Shown here in pieces: positions 25,647-36,235 of a stretch of 38,457 bases of DNA. Source of the DNA: Prevotella sp. UBA3294. GTDB taxonomy: Bacteria > Bacteroidota > Bacteroidia > Bacteroidales > Bacteroidaceae. The DNA lies in the NCBI GenBank assembly GCA_002361535.1, contig DETG01000023.1, positions 1 through 38,457 of the forward strand, given 5' to 3'. The notes beneath the pieces were generated by a model. It was not told where the DNA came from. It searched no databases and saw nothing but the letters and a program-made list of their open reading frames with translations. How positions within the stretch are numbered: position 1 is the stretch's first letter; every line of letters begins with the position of its first letter. Position numbers and translations under genes: made by a program.

Positions 25647-27371
25647 TCATGAAAGATTCTTGAGACGTCGTTGAGCTTCAGGATAATCAGGAAAAAGCTG
25701 GAGCGCCTTTCGGTAGTTGGCGATAGCAGCCTCGTTCATGTGTTCTTTCTCGCACTCTTTTCCCAACATTACATATTCGACAGCCAGTTTCTTAAGAAAA
25801 GTATCACGTTGCCGTTTCTCTTCGGAGAGCCGGCGGTTCTCTTCCCGCAGTTGGTTGATTGTGTTCAGTTTTCTCCTGATAAACCGTTTTGCTACGGGAT
25901 TCTCTATATCGTATCGGCTATGGATGGCGAGGAAGAAATTCTTCAGGAACGTGTCATAATCGCCAGCGTCAAAAGCCTTCACAGCATCATGATACTCTTT
26001 GTCAGCCTTGCTCTCAGACAAAGCGGTACCGATAATGTTTCGGTCGTTATAATGACGGGCAAAGTTCTTGACTTCTGCTCTCACAAAGACATCCTCACGC
26101 CGCACAGGCTCTTTCAATGAGATTCCCTCTAACGAGGTGCAACGGCTCAGTGCTACATAAGTCTGACCCCCCGCAAAAACTCCACCGGTGAAATCGATAT
26201 AGACCTTGTTAAACGTCAGTCCCTGACTCTTATGTACTGTGATGGCCCATGCCAGACGAATCGGGAACTGAATATAGACACCAATCTCCTCTTCCTCGAT
26301 CTTCTGTTCTTTCTCATTGAAGGTATATCTCACGTTGCTCCATCGCTCACGTTCCACCTCATACTCCTCACCATCCTCCGTGATCACATAGAGGATCTGA
26401 GCCTCTTCGTCAATGGCTTCGATCACCCCCAGACTGCCATTCACCCAGCGTCGGTCCATGTCGTTCTTGATGAATATAATCTGTGCTCCAGGCTTGACGT
26501 CTAAGTCGATCGGGGTAGGCAAGCTACTTTCCGGGAACTCGCCTTTTACCTCCCCTGTGAAACGTGTGGGCTTGCCAGGCAACTCCTCCAGGTGTTTGTC
26601 ATTGATGAAATCAACCGTGTCTCTCCGAGTTGACAGTGTGATTGCCAACTGCGATTTCTCCGTTTCCAACAAAGCACCCACTCTGGCATTCAGGATCTGG
26701 ATATCAGGAGCAGAGACCTCACTGGTACGGATATGGTCAAGGATGTTGATGAACAACGGATCGGACTGTCGATACACCTTCTTCAGTTCAATGCTCACCA
26801 GTTGGAGATCACGGAACACATGTGCATCGAAGAAAAAGGCTGAAGGGTAGAAAGGACGGAGAAACTGACGGTCTTCTTCCCTCACGACGGGCTCCAGCTG
26901 ATAGATGTCACCCACCAAGAGAAGTTGTTTTCCTCCAAAGGGCTGACGCATGTTACGATTATAGATACGCAGCACCTTATCGATGAAATCAATGATGTCT
27001 GCCCTTACCATGGAGATCTCATCAATGATAATCAGTTCCACTTCGCGGAGGAGCTTGCGCTTTTCACCATTATATTTCAACGTGTTACGAATATTCCTTG
27101 CTGAGTAGCGACTGTCGTTGGGAAGCAAAGGGTGGAAGGGGAGCTTGAAGAAACTATGTAGGGTTGCTCCGCCAGCATTGATGGCAGCAATGCCTGTGGG
27201 GGCCAATACCACATGTTTCTTCTTGGTGTTCTGACAGATATAACGAAGGAACGTTGATTTACCCGTCCCCGCCTTTCCGGTCAGGAAAAGCGAACGACGG
27301 GTATATTGGATGATCTGAAGTGCCTGTTGCAGTTCAGTATTGTCTAAGTCAATCGGTTCGTTAGAGATCAT
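25647..27371 (-). CDS. PIF1/RecD-like superfamily 1 helicase
   Basis: 574 residues from the ATG at 27371, which overlaps the upstream PBP gene by 11 nt; a TTG one codon earlier is less likely. Walker A GKAGTGKS (32-39), Walker B LIIIDEISMV, then AITVHKSQGLTF and YVALSRCTSL, the C-terminal SF1B motifs. A PIF1-like enzyme unwinds DNA 5' to 3'. The last part (about 455-574) is helical and ends in what looks like one TPR unit (AIANYRKALQLFPDYPEA), an addition after the helicase core. It is translated as the second gene after the class A PBP; there is no obvious functional link. Confidence 0.88.
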   Translation of the reverse strand: MISNEPIDLDNTELQQALQIIQYTRRSLFLTGKAGTGKSTFLRYICQNTKKKHVVLAPTGIAAINAGGATLHSFFKLPFHPLLPNDSRYSARNIRNTLKYNGEKRKLLREVELIIIDEISMVRADIIDFIDKVLRIYNRNMRQPFGGKQLLLVGDIYQLEPVVREEDRQFLRPFYPSAFFFDAHVFRDLQLVSIELKKVYRQSDPLFINILDHIRTSEVSAPDIQILNARVGALLETEKSQLAITLSTRRDTVDFINDKHLEELPGKPTRFTGEVKGEFPESSLPTPIDLDVKPGAQIIFIKNDMDRRWVNGSLGVIEAIDEEAQILYVITEDGEEYEVERERWSNVRYTFNEKEQKIEEEEIGVYIQFPIRLAWAITVHKSQGLTFNKVYIDFTGGVFAGGQTYVALSRCTSLEGISLKEPVRREDVFVRAEVKNFARHYNDRNIIGTALSESKADKEYHDAVKAFDAGDYDTFLKNFFLAIHSRYDIENPVAKRFIRRKLNTINQLREENRRLSEEKRQRDTFLKKLAVEYVMLGKECEKEHMNEAAIANYRKALQLFPDYPEAQRRLKNLS

Positions 27372-29898
27372 CAAACGTCACGGGTTGTTCTTTCACTTTC
27401 TCGTTCTTGTCTTCTTTCTTCTGAGCCTCTTCATCAAGGGGATCGATGACTTCGCCTTCCACAGGTTCGAGAATGGGGTTACCGAACTCATCGAGCATCA
27501 CCTCGTCTTCCATGACACCAATGCTGTCGAGGTTGGCTTCGTCATCGTTGGAAGGTACATAACTGGAACAGTTGTACAAACTCTCCGTGATGTCTTTATC
27601 GACGGGTTTCTTAAAATGACCGTGATATTTCTGGAAAGTCTTGTCACCCATCACCGACTGCAGGAAATAGCCGCAAACGGGGAGAGCAGTTCGACTTCCT
27701 TGTCCTAAAGCACCCGTCCTGAAGTGGATACTGCGATATTCTCCACCTACCCATGCTCCGCAGACGAGTTTCGGACTGATACACATGAACCATGCATCGG
27801 AATGGTTGTTTGACGTTCCTGTCTTACCACCGAAATCGGTATCCTGAGCACCGTTGATATATCCCCACAGACTTTGAGAGGTTCCTCCCGGTTCCCTTAA
27901 ACCGCCCATCATCATCTGCTGCATCAGGAAAGCACTCTTGTAGGGTATCACCTGTTTTTCTTCGGTAGAAGAGACATAGACCTCACGACCGTCTTTATCC
28001 ACAATCTTCGTTACCAGTACCGGTTCCACATGACGACCATCATGAGAGATACAACAATAGGCGTTGACCATCTCCAGCAAGGTGACATCAGAGGATCCCA
28101 ATGCCAGTGAGGGCTCATCATCCAGCACACTGTGAATACCCATGTCGTGGGCCGTGGCAATGATATTCTTGATACCCATCTCCTGTCCTAACCTGACAGC
28201 CACGGAATTGATACTCTTGGCAAAGGCACTCTTCAGGGGGAGTGAGTCACCCGAGAAACGTCCGTTGGCATTACCGGGTGTCCAGTTGATGACCTTGTTT
28301 TTCTTCTTGTCAAAGACCTCCATGCTGATATACTCATCACGACGTTTGTCACAGGGAGTGAGACCTTGGTTCATCGCTTCGGTATAGACGAAGAGCTTAA
28401 AGGTGGAACCGGGCTGTCGCATGGCAGTCACCTTGTCGTATTTCCATGAGTTGAAATCGATATCGCCCACCCATGCCTTCACATGACCGTTCTGTGGTTC
28501 CATGGCTACGAAAGAGCAGTGCATGAAATGCACCATATAGCGGATGGAATCCATGGTTGACATCTCAGCCTCTATTGTTCCCTTCTCGTAATCAAACAGT
28601 TTCACGGTATGCGGACGGTTCAGTTCTGCGATGATTGAATCGGGCTGATGGGGATACTTCGCCTCCAGTTTCTTGTACAGGGGGAGTTTCTTGGCTATCC
28701 CTTCGATGAAACCGGGGATCACCCGGTGGTTCTCATCTTGCCAAGGTTCTTCCTTACCCCAATGACTGTTGAAATTCTGTTGAACCTGTCGCATCTGTTT
28801 GGTGACGGCCTCCTCTGCATATTTCTGCATACGGGTGTCGATGGTAGTATAGATACGCAGTCCGCTGCTATACAAATCATAGCCGTTCTCCGTACACCAG
28901 TCATCTAAGTAATGGGCCACGGCCTCACGGAAATATTGTGCCTCCCCATCATAGTTCGACTCCACACTGTATTCCAGTTTGATATCCAGTTTTTTGAGAG
29001 AGTCACCTTCGGCTGGGGTGATCTCGTTCTTTCTCACCAGATTGTCGATCACCACATTGCGGCGTTTCTTACAGTTCTCCGGATTAGAAATTGGATTATA
29101 AAAGGTGGTTGCCTTCAACATACCCACCAAGACGGCAGCTTGCTCAGTTCTCAATTTTGCCGGTGTGGTATTGAAGTATGTCTTACAGGCCGTCTTGATA
29201 CCGAAGGCATTGGATCCGAAATCCACGGTGTTGGCATACATTGTGAGAATGTCCTCCTTACTGAAGATCGTCTCCAGCTTCATGGCGATGATCCACTCTT
29301 TGGTTTTCACGATGAGGATCTTCAACCCTGGCACTTTCCCTAACAAGCCTGTAGAATAGCGTGTTCTGACACGGAACATATTCTTGGCTAACTGCTGGGT
29401 GATAGTGGAAGCACCACGGGCATCATGATGGAATAGTGCATCTTTAGCAGCACTGAAAAGACCGATGGGGTCGATACCCTTATGCTGATAGAAACGTTCA
29501 TCCTCCGTATCAATCAGAACTTTCCAGAATACTGGGTTCACCTCATTATATTTCACCGGTGTCCTGTTCTCGTTGAAATATTTGCCGATCTCCTTGCCAT
29601 CGGCACTGTAGATCACCGATGCCTCACTGGTTTGCGGATCCTTGATGCCCGAGAAATAGCCCGGTGACTTTCCGAAGAGCCAGAGGAAATTGATGTCAAC
29701 CATTCCCAAATAGATGACAAACAGCAAGATGAAGGAGATCAGTCCTACTATCAGCTTGATGTACCATGCACGACCTTTATACAATGATTTGTACCATGGC
29801 CAGATGGAGCACAGCATGTGCCAGAGACGTGAGAAGAATCCACGTTTTTCCGTATGACTGGAGTGATGGTGATGTCTGTGATGATGATGTTGATGCAT
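27361..29898 (-). CDS. mrcA: Class A penicillin-binding protein (PBP1A type)
   Basis: 845 residues. A His-rich start (residues 2-15 hold ten His) is followed by one membrane helix (about 48-66). The GT51 glycosyltransferase domain has EDERFYQHKGID (E132 catalytic) and GASTITQQLAKNMF (162-175). The transpeptidase domain has S498-T-F-K501, S562-I-N564 and K692-T-G-T695, all intact. It polymerises and cross-links peptidoglycan at the outer face of the inner membrane. The tail after about 765 is acidic, with many Glu and Asp. It has intact motifs, unlike the SDD-type transpeptidase at 1706-4453. Confidence 0.95.
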   Translation of the reverse strand: MHQHHHHRHHHHSSHTEKRGFFSRLWHMLCSIWPWYKSLYKGRAWYIKLIVGLISFILLFVIYLGMVDINFLWLFGKSPGYFSGIKDPQTSEASVIYSADGKEIGKYFNENRTPVKYNEVNPVFWKVLIDTEDERFYQHKGIDPIGLFSAAKDALFHHDARGASTITQQLAKNMFRVRTRYSTGLLGKVPGLKILIVKTKEWIIAMKLETIFSKEDILTMYANTVDFGSNAFGIKTACKTYFNTTPAKLRTEQAAVLVGMLKATTFYNPISNPENCKKRRNVVIDNLVRKNEITPAEGDSLKKLDIKLEYSVESNYDGEAQYFREAVAHYLDDWCTENGYDLYSSGLRIYTTIDTRMQKYAEEAVTKQMRQVQQNFNSHWGKEEPWQDENHRVIPGFIEGIAKKLPLYKKLEAKYPHQPDSIIAELNRPHTVKLFDYEKGTIEAEMSTMDSIRYMVHFMHCSFVAMEPQNGHVKAWVGDIDFNSWKYDKVTAMRQPGSTFKLFVYTEAMNQGLTPCDKRRDEYISMEVFDKKKNKVINWTPGNANGRFSGDSLPLKSAFAKSINSVAVRLGQEMGIKNIIATAHDMGIHSVLDDEPSLALGSSDVTLLEMVNAYCCISHDGRHVEPVLVTKIVDKDGREVYVSSTEEKQVIPYKSAFLMQQMMMGGLREPGGTSQSLWGYINGAQDTDFGGKTGTSNNHSDAWFMCISPKLVCGAWVGGEYRSIHFRTGALGQGSRTALPVCGYFLQSVMGDKTFQKYHGHFKKPVDKDITESLYNCSSYVPSNDDEANLDSIGVMEDEVMLDEFGNPILEPVEGEVIDPLDEEAQKKEDKNEKVKEQPVTFDDL

Positions 29899-29939
29899 AC
29901 CTATACGGTTATTAATAGCTTATTCCGTTTAAAACGATG

Positions 29940-29947
29940 CAAAAATA
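29940..29947 (-). promoter_or_regulatory. Candidate -7 element for mrcA
   Basis: Minus-strand TATTTTTG fits TAnnTTTG and lies 41 nt before the mrcA start; no clear -33 TTTG is seen, partly because the sequence runs into the end of miaA. Confidence 0.45.
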
Positions 29948-29963
29948 GTAAAAAAGACGGGGA

Positions 29964-30899
29964 TTATATCACATCTGTGATATATTTTATGATTTCTTTA
30001 ATATTATCCTCCATAGAGGATGGCTTTCCGGAGCCGTTGACAGCAGAGAGATCGAACCATCGGATGCTGGGGTCGCGTTTGAACCAGGTGAGCTGTTTCC
30101 TGCAGTACCTGCGTGTATTCCCTTTGATACGTTCCACCGCTTCCTCCAACGACCAGATACCATCTATGTAAGCGAACAGTTCCTTGTAACCAACGGTGTT
30201 CAGGCTCTGGAAGTCACGTTGTGGATACCACCTCCGCGCCTCCTCCAGTAATCCATGTGCCATCATCTCATCCACCCGTTTGTTGATCCGTTGGTAGAGT
30301 TCTTCGCGCTGTCGGGTCAGTCCGATTTTCACGACCCTGAATGGACGTTCCTTTTTCTTTCCTGTGCGAAGGGAAGTAAATGTCTGACCTGTTGTGTGAA
30401 TAATCTCCAGCGCATGGATCACCCTTCGGTAGTTGTTTCTATCCACGATGGCAAAATAGGCGGGGTCTAATGACTGCAGTTCCGCGCACAATGCGTCAAG
30501 GCCTTCCTCTTCATATCTGCGTTTCATCAAGGTGCGTTCCTCGTCGCTTACAGTGGGGAGTTCTGCCAATCCGTCGCACACCGCATCGATGTACATCATA
30601 CTGCCACCGCTCATCAAGGCGATGTCGGATGACTGGAACTGTTGTTCGAGGAGGGTAAGAACCTGACTCTCGAACATCGAGGCATTGTAATAGTCACCGA
30701 TGTTCAGCACCTCCACCATCTCGTGCTTCACCCTTTGTCTTTGCGCAAGGGTAGGGGTTGCTGTGCCGATGGGGATTCCTTGATAGATCTGTCGGGAGTC
30801 GGCATTGATGACAGGGATATGAAAATACTCGGCCACACCGAGGCACAATTCAGTCTTGCCTACACCCGTGGGGCCGAGTATTACTACTAATGTGTTCAT
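29964..30899 (-). CDS. miaA: tRNA dimethylallyltransferase
   Basis: 311 residues, normal length. Walker A GPTGVGKT (9-16), then INADSRQIYQGIPIGTA (D34) and the RxxxxxHALEI type region; the zinc-free insertion and C-terminal helix with RYCRKQLTWFKR follow, the usual signature of MiaA. It adds dimethylallyl to A37 of tRNAs reading UNN codons. It starts 3 nt after the lpxA stop, so it shares the lipid A transcript. Confidence 0.95.
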   Translation of the reverse strand: MNTLVVILGPTGVGKTELCLGVAEYFHIPVINADSRQIYQGIPIGTATPTLAQRQRVKHEMVEVLNIGDYYNASMFESQVLTLLEQQFQSSDIALMSGGSMMYIDAVCDGLAELPTVSDEERTLMKRRYEEEGLDALCAELQSLDPAYFAIVDRNNYRRVIHALEIIHTTGQTFTSLRTGKKKERPFRVVKIGLTRQREELYQRINKRVDEMMAHGLLEEARRWYPQRDFQSLNTVGYKELFAYIDGIWSLEEAVERIKGNTRRYCRKQLTWFKRDPSIRWFDLSAVNGSGKPSSMEDNIKEIIKYITDVI

Positions 30900-30902
30900 C
30901 TG

Positions 30903-31673
30903 TCAGCGTATAATGCCTCTCTTCGAACTTTGTACGAAATCGATGATATACTGAATCTCTGGCGTGATCGGCAGGTTCTTCTTGATCTCCTCAACACCTT
31001 CAGCCAGTACACCTTTGCTGTATAACAGACGATAGGCATCATGGATCAAGGTGATGGTCTCATTACTGAACCCCCTGCGACGAAGTCCTACCAGATTAAC
31101 ACCTGCATAGCGGATGGGCTCCTTGCCTGCAATAATATACGGCGGAATATCCTGACTCGTTCGACTGCCACCCTGAACCATCACATAGCCGCCCACACGG
31201 ATGAACTGGTGGAACAGCACAGTGGCAGAGATGATGGCATTGTCATCGACAACCACTTCACCAGCAAATTTCGTACTGTTACCAATGATACATCCATTGC
31301 CGATCACACAGTCGTGGGCGATATGCATGTTCTCCATCAACAAGTTGTTCGACCCAACGCAGGTTGTACCCTTACTGGCGGTACCTCTTGAAATGGTCAC
31401 ATTCTCGCGGATGCTGTTGTTGTTGCCGATTTCACAGATCGTGTCCTCTCCCTTGAACTTCAGATCTTGGGGTTTCGTACTGATAGATGCCCCGGGCATG
31501 AATTCATTTCCGTTGCCGATGCGCGCACCGTAATTGATCGTGACACTGTTCTGCATCACATTGTTATCACCAATCACCGTATTCCGGTCAATGTAGCAGA
31601 AAGGACCGATCACGTTGTTATCACCGAGTTTTGCCTCGGGATGAACAAATGCTAATGGACTAATCTGGTTCAT
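30903..31673 (-). CDS. lpxA: Acyl-ACP:UDP-N-acetylglucosamine O-acyltransferase
   Basis: 256 residues from the ATG at 31673 (MNQISPLAFVHPEAKLGDN); an upstream in-frame start at 31736 would overlap lpxC/fabZ. The first 180 residues are a hexapeptide-repeat (left-handed beta helix) run, with the catalytic His H120 in MHIAHDC and IPPYIIAG before the helical tail (GLRRRGFS). It makes the first acyl transfer of lipid A synthesis in the cytoplasm. The gene lies 7 nt downstream of the fused lpxC-fabZ. Confidence 0.95.
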   Translation of the reverse strand: MNQISPLAFVHPEAKLGDNNVIGPFCYIDRNTVIGDNNVMQNSVTINYGARIGNGNEFMPGASISTKPQDLKFKGEDTICEIGNNNSIRENVTISRGTASKGTTCVGSNNLLMENMHIAHDCVIGNGCIIGNSTKFAGEVVVDDNAIISATVLFHQFIRVGGYVMVQGGSRTSQDIPPYIIAGKEPIRYAGVNLVGLRRRGFSNETITLIHDAYRLLYSKGVLAEGVEEIKKNLPITPEIQYIIDFVQSSKRGIIR

Positions 31674-31680
31674 ACTCTTT

Positions 31681-33066
31681 TTATTTGTTCTTGACGATTT
31701 GAGCAGTAAATGTGGCCTCTGAGACGATAGAATCACCTACAAACATATATCCTTTCATGGAAGAAACACCATGACGGACAGGTGCCAGCAGGTCAACCTT
31801 GAAAAGAAGGGTGTCGCCTGGTACCACTTTCTGGCGGAACTTCACATCCGTGATCTTCATGAAATAGGTGCTCCAACGCTCAGGCTCCTCCACGGTATTC
31901 AGGACAAGCAGACCGCCGCACTGGGCCATCGCTTCGATTTGGAGGACTCCCGGCATCACCGGTTCCTGGGGGAAGTGTCCCTGGAAGAATGGCTCATTGC
32001 TGGTGATGTTCTTGACACCCACAATACTGGTCGGACCAATCGAGATGACCTTATCCACCAACTGCATGGGATAGCGGTGGGGGAGAAGCTCACGGATGCG
32101 GTTTACATCCATGATGGGAGCCTCGTTGGGATCGTAGAACGGAGCCTGTACCTCATGCTTGCGGATCTCTTTCCTCATCATACGAGCAAACTTATTGTTC
32201 ACAGTATGCCCTGGACGAGTTGCGATGATTCGACCCTTGATGGGCTTACCGATCAATGCCATGTCGCCAATAATGTCAAGGAGCTTATGACGTGTACATT
32301 CGTTCTCCCACATCAGGGGCTTATGCTGAATATAACCAATCTTGGTGGCATCCATGTGGGGTACCTTCAGAACATCGGCTAAATGGTCAAGCTGTTCCTG
32401 GGTGACCTCACGCTCATAGATCACAATGGCATTGTCCAAATCACCACCCTTGATGAGGTTTGCCTCCAACAGGGGCATGATGTCCCTCACGAAGACAAAC
32501 GTACGTGCAGGGGCAATATCCTTCGCGAAATTCTCTACTTTATCCAAGGTGGCAAACTGACTGTTGATGAACTTCGACTCGAAAGAGCACATGGCAGTGA
32601 TCGAAAACTCCTCGTCGGGGAGAATGGTAATACACGAACCTGTCTCCTCGTCAACAATCTCATGCTTACGGCGAATCACGTAAAAATCCTTCGGGGCATT
32701 CTGTTCCTCTATACCGATCTCATTCAGCTTCTTGACATACATATCGGCGGAACCGTCAAGGATAGGAAATTCTGGACCGTTCACCTGAATCAGACAGTTG
32801 TCGATTCCCAATGCATAGAGAGCGGCCAAGCCATGTTCCACAGTGGATACACGAACATCACCTTTCCCAAGAACTGTTCCACGGCGTGTGTCTATCACAT
32901 TCTCTGCAATGGCATCGATCACAGGCTCACCTTCAAGATCGATGCGCTGAATCTTATATCCTGTGTTTTCTGGTGCGGGATTAAAGGTAACCGTTAGGCT
33001 TAAACCTGTATGCAATCCTTTCCCGAACAGGGAAAAACTGCCTTTCAGTGTTTTTTGTTTTAACAT
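31681..33066 (-). CDS. lpxC/fabZ: Fused UDP-3-O-acyl-GlcNAc deacetylase / 3-hydroxyacyl-ACP dehydratase
   Basis: 461 residues. N-terminal LpxC (1-305): zinc ligands H78 (STVEHGLA), H260 and D264 (HKLLD), and H287 nearby. C-terminal FabZ (about 320-461): LPHRYPMQLVD, GHFPQEPVMPG (H364) and LQIEAMAQ (E378). LpxC commits lipid A synthesis; FabZ provides fatty acid building blocks, so one polypeptide links both. This fusion is typical of the Bacteroidetes. It lies between lpxD (20-nt gap) and lpxA (7-nt gap). Confidence 0.96.
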   Translation of the reverse strand: MLKQKTLKGSFSLFGKGLHTGLSLTVTFNPAPENTGYKIQRIDLEGEPVIDAIAENVIDTRRGTVLGKGDVRVSTVEHGLAALYALGIDNCLIQVNGPEFPILDGSADMYVKKLNEIGIEEQNAPKDFYVIRRKHEIVDEETGSCITILPDEEFSITAMCSFESKFINSQFATLDKVENFAKDIAPARTFVFVRDIMPLLEANLIKGGDLDNAIVIYEREVTQEQLDHLADVLKVPHMDATKIGYIQHKPLMWENECTRHKLLDIIGDMALIGKPIKGRIIATRPGHTVNNKFARMMRKEIRKHEVQAPFYDPNEAPIMDVNRIRELLPHRYPMQLVDKVISIGPTSIVGVKNITSNEPFFQGHFPQEPVMPGVLQIEAMAQCGGLLVLNTVEEPERWSTYFMKITDVKFRQKVVPGDTLLFKVDLLAPVRHGVSSMKGYMFVGDSIVSEATFTAQIVKNK

Positions 33067-33086
33067 ATATGTTTCATTTTGATTGA

Positions 33087-34127
33087 TTATTCAGACTGTA
33101 ATTTCTTCAGCTCATCCACCTCTTTCTGGAGGGCATTCAACTGTTTGTAAATATCTGGTAATTTTTTAAATAACACAGACGACTTGAAGAAGTTCTTCGG
33201 CTCCATAGCAGGACTGCCGATCAAACTCTCATTACCTTTCACGCTACTGTTCACACCGCACTGGGCACCCACAAAGGTCTTGTCACCGACGGTGATATGG
33301 CCGGCAAAACCAGCCTGACCGCCAAACATACACCATTTACCGATCTTGGCACTACCGGCAATACCCACTTGCGCAGACATCACCGTGTTTTCACCTACTT
33401 CCACATTGTGCGCGATCTGCACGAGGTTATCGAGCTTGGCACCCTGGTGGATGATGGTACTGCCCATGGTAGAGCGATCGACACAGGTGTTCGCACCGAT
33501 CTCCACATGATCTTCGATGATCACAATACCGATCTGCGGAATCTTGTCATAGCCCTCAGTGCTGGGCGCAAAGCCGAAGCCGTCAGCGCCAATCACTGAT
33601 CCGGAATGGATGGTCACATCATTACCCAGCCGACAGTCGTGATAGATAGAGACATTGGGGTAGATCAGACAGGAGTTACCTACCGAGGCACCGTCCTCAA
33701 TCACCACATGGGGATAGATCTGGGTGTTGTCACCAATTGTCACCCCTTCGCCTATAAATGCGAAGGCGCCGACATAGCAGTTCTTGCCGATCTTGGCAGT
33801 GGGGGAGATAAAAGCCAGAGGGTCAATGCCTGTCTTCTTCGGCTTCATGCTCTCATACAACTGCAGCAGCTTGGCCACACTCTCGTAGGCGTTCTTCACC
33901 CTGATCAACGTGGCGCTCACGGGATGCTCCAGCACCAAGTCTTCGTTCACCAGAACGATGCTTGACTGGGTCTCATAGAGATAATGGGTATATTTGGGAT
34001 TCGATAGGAACGAGATCGCTCCGGCTTTGCCTTCTTCAATTTTGGCAAACGTGTTGACGGTGGTATTCTCGTCACCTTCAACATGGCCCTGAATGAATTC
34101 GGCTATTTGTTTTGCACTAAATTCCAT
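33087..34127 (-). CDS. lpxD: UDP-3-O-(3-hydroxyacyl)glucosamine N-acyltransferase
   Basis: 346 residues from the ATG at 34127 ([12 protein letters not shown]); the start at 34151 adds eight residues that overlap the promoter. An N-terminal uridine-binding domain (1-100) precedes a hexapeptide-repeat beta helix with the catalytic H240 (VQIAHNV) and a C-terminal helix (about 318-346). It adds the second acyl chain in lipid A synthesis. It leads the lpxD-lpxC/fabZ-lpxA-miaA run. Confidence 0.95.
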   Translation of the reverse strand: MEFSAKQIAEFIQGHVEGDENTTVNTFAKIEEGKAGAISFLSNPKYTHYLYETQSSIVLVNEDLVLEHPVSATLIRVKNAYESVAKLLQLYESMKPKKTGIDPLAFISPTAKIGKNCYVGAFAFIGEGVTIGDNTQIYPHVVIEDGASVGNSCLIYPNVSIYHDCRLGNDVTIHSGSVIGADGFGFAPSTEGYDKIPQIGIVIIEDHVEIGANTCVDRSTMGSTIIHQGAKLDNLVQIAHNVEVGENTVMSAQVGIAGSAKIGKWCMFGGQAGFAGHITVGDKTFVGAQCGVNSSVKGNESLIGSPAMEPKNFFKSSVLFKKLPDIYKQLNALQKEVDELKKLQSE

Positions 34128-34148
34128 GTCTTTTATTGATTTATTTTG

Positions 34149-34156
34149 CAAAGATA
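34149..34156 (-). promoter_or_regulatory. Candidate -7 element for the lpxD run
   Basis: Minus-strand TATCTTTG, a perfect TAnnTTTG match, 21 nt upstream of the lpxD start; the -33 region falls in the end of the HD gene and lacks a clear TTTG. Confidence 0.5.
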
Positions 34157-34167
34157 AAGAAAAAAAA

Positions 34168-35388
34168 TTAGAATCGTTGATAACACAGGTAATATTTGCG
34201 AATTTTTTTGGATAATAGGCTAATATTTAAGATTTCTGAACTATCAGCGATATCTCGGATCGTTCCGTCCTTGTAGAGGATACCGATACGGTCGTCGTTC
34301 ACATCATACATGTCTTTCTGAATCGTGTTGACACTCATCAGATAGTCGGCATCAGCGAGATCGATTCCCGCTTTATGGCTGATCTCCTGCCGCAGGTTTG
34401 CCAGTCGATCCTCTTCGATGGGCTCTTCATGCACTTCCACCTTGAAGATGTTCCGGTAGATGAGGTCACGCGACAAGATTGACAGGATCTTGTCATCACT
34501 GCCCGTCCACACCTTGATGGCACTCCAGATGTCATTGTCATCCAACATCTCGTAATTCCTCAGGGCTTCCTCATGATCACTGAACCACTGTCCATTTACA
34601 TCATGTAACAGGAAATACTTCAGGGCAGGAGGTGCGAAGACATCCCTTCCACTCTTTGTCAAGTATTTCGCCCTTAACAACGTGTTTACCAACACTTTCT
34701 CACAGGCAACGGCAGTCTTGTGAAGATACACCTGCCAATACATCAACCGACGTGAAGTGAGATAGTTCTCGATTGAATAGATACCTTTCGAGTTAACCAC
34801 TAATTGATCGTCCACCACATCGAGCATTTTGATGATTCGTGCTGATCCGATATTCCCTTCCGTCACGCCCGTAAAGAAGGAGTCACGACGCAGGTAATCC
34901 AGACGGTCAACATCCAGCTGACTGCTAATCAGCTGATGGAGGAATTTCTTGTTATAGTGATCTTTGAAGATCATCAAGGCCAGGTTCAAGGCACCGTTCA
35001 TCTCTTGGTTGATCTGCTCCATCATCATGAGGGATATCTCCTCATGGGTGATGCCATGGATCAGCGTGTTCTCCAAGACATGCGAGAATGGCCCATGACC
35101 GATGTCGTGCATCAGGATGGCAGCCTCCACGGCCTCCGCTTCGCTGTCGAAGATATAGATGCCTTTCTGCTGAAGGGAGGTGATGGCTTCGCTCATCAGG
35201 TGAAAGGCACCGATGGAATGTTGGAAGCGGGTGTGCTGGGCGGCTGGATACACCACTGATGCCAGTCCTAACTGCTTGATACGTGTCAGTCGTTGCATCA
35301 GTGGATGCTGCACGATCTGCAACAGCGGACCACGGGGTATCTTGATGAAGCCGAAGACGGGGTCGTTGATGATCTTACTGTCGTTCAT
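34168..35388 (-). CDS. HD-domain phosphohydrolase (dNTPase/SAMHD1-like)
   Basis: 406 residues. Metal-binding residues: H57 (TRFQHSIGA), H94-D95 ([11 protein letters not shown]) and the [14 protein letters not shown] segment (about 156-169), the pattern of the dGTPase/SAMHD1 group. The rest is helical. Such enzymes split dNTPs to nucleoside and triphosphate; the substrate here is not known. The start overlaps the pyrF stop by 4 nt (ATGA), suggesting translational coupling. Confidence 0.88.
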   Translation of the reverse strand: MNDSKIINDPVFGFIKIPRGPLLQIVQHPLMQRLTRIKQLGLASVVYPAAQHTRFQHSIGAFHLMSEAITSLQQKGIYIFDSEAEAVEAAILMHDIGHGPFSHVLENTLIHGITHEEISLMMMEQINQEMNGALNLALMIFKDHYNKKFLHQLISSQLDVDRLDYLRRDSFFTGVTEGNIGSARIIKMLDVVDDQLVVNSKGIYSIENYLTSRRLMYWQVYLHKTAVACEKVLVNTLLRAKYLTKSGRDVFAPPALKYFLLHDVNGQWFSDHEEALRNYEMLDDNDIWSAIKVWTGSDDKILSILSRDLIYRNIFKVEVHEEPIEEDRLANLRQEISHKAGIDLADADYLMSVNTIQKDMYDVNDDRIGILYKDGTIRDIADSSEILNISLLSKKIRKYYLCYQRF

Positions 35389-36212
35389 ATCCCTGCCTTC
35401 TCAAGCTCCTCGGCCATCTCCTGCTGTAGCTCTCGGGCCTTGTTCCCTGCTATCTCGGCGAAATGATCATCGTTGCATGCGTAGATGATACCACGAGAGG
35501 AGTTCACCAGGATGCCGCAGTCTTTATTCATCCCATACCGGCATACGTCCTGCAGACTGCCTCCCTGGGCACCTACACCAGGTACGAGGAGGAAATGGTC
35601 AGGTGCCACCCTGCGGATATCTTCGAACATCTTACCCTGTGTGGCTCCGACCACATACATCATATTCTCAGGTGTTCCCCATTCCTGCGACTTCAGGATG
35701 ACTTTCTCAAAAAGCCGCTGTCCCGATGGATCTTCCGTCAGCTGGAAGTCATGACTGCCTTTGTTACTTGTCAGGGCCAGCAGGATTACCCATTTCCCGG
35801 GATAGCTCAGGAATGGCGTCACCGAGTCTTCTCCCATATAGGGGGCAACAGTCAGTGCATCCACGTCATATTCCTCGAAGAATGTGCGGGCATACATCGT
35901 TGACGTGTTACCGATATCTCCGCGTTTGGCATCGGCGATGATCAGATGGTGGGGATGGTTTTGCTTGATGTAGTTACAGGTATCGACAAAGGCTTTCATC
36001 CCTTTGATGCCGTAAGCTTCGTAGAAAGCAAGGTTCGGCTTATAGGCCACACAATAAGGGGCGGTAGCATCAATAATGGCTTTGTTAAACTCAAAGATCG
36101 GGTCGTACAGATCGAAGACACACTGTGGCATCTTCTTGGGATCAGTGTCCAGACCCACACAGAGAAACGATCGTTTCTGCCTGATCTGTCCAATTAATTC
36201 TTGTCTGTTCAT
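35385..36212 (-). CDS. pyrF: Orotidine 5'-phosphate decarboxylase (type 2)
   Basis: 275 residues, the longer form of the enzyme. [14 protein letters not shown] (16-29), EFNKAIIDA, the DxKxxD catalytic motif D94-A-K96-R-G-D99, and PGVGAQGG near the phosphate site. It makes UMP from OMP. It lies 23 nt after prfA in the same direction. Confidence 0.95.
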   Translation of the reverse strand: MNRQELIGQIRQKRSFLCVGLDTDPKKMPQCVFDLYDPIFEFNKAIIDATAPYCVAYKPNLAFYEAYGIKGMKAFVDTCNYIKQNHPHHLIIADAKRGDIGNTSTMYARTFFEEYDVDALTVAPYMGEDSVTPFLSYPGKWVILLALTSNKGSHDFQLTEDPSGQRLFEKVILKSQEWGTPENMMYVVGATQGKMFEDIRRVAPDHFLLVPGVGAQGGSLQDVCRYGMNKDCGILVNSSRGIIYACNDDHFAEIAGNKARELQQEMAEELEKAGI

Positions 36213-36235
36213 GGTCTATCTTTTTTAGTACATAG

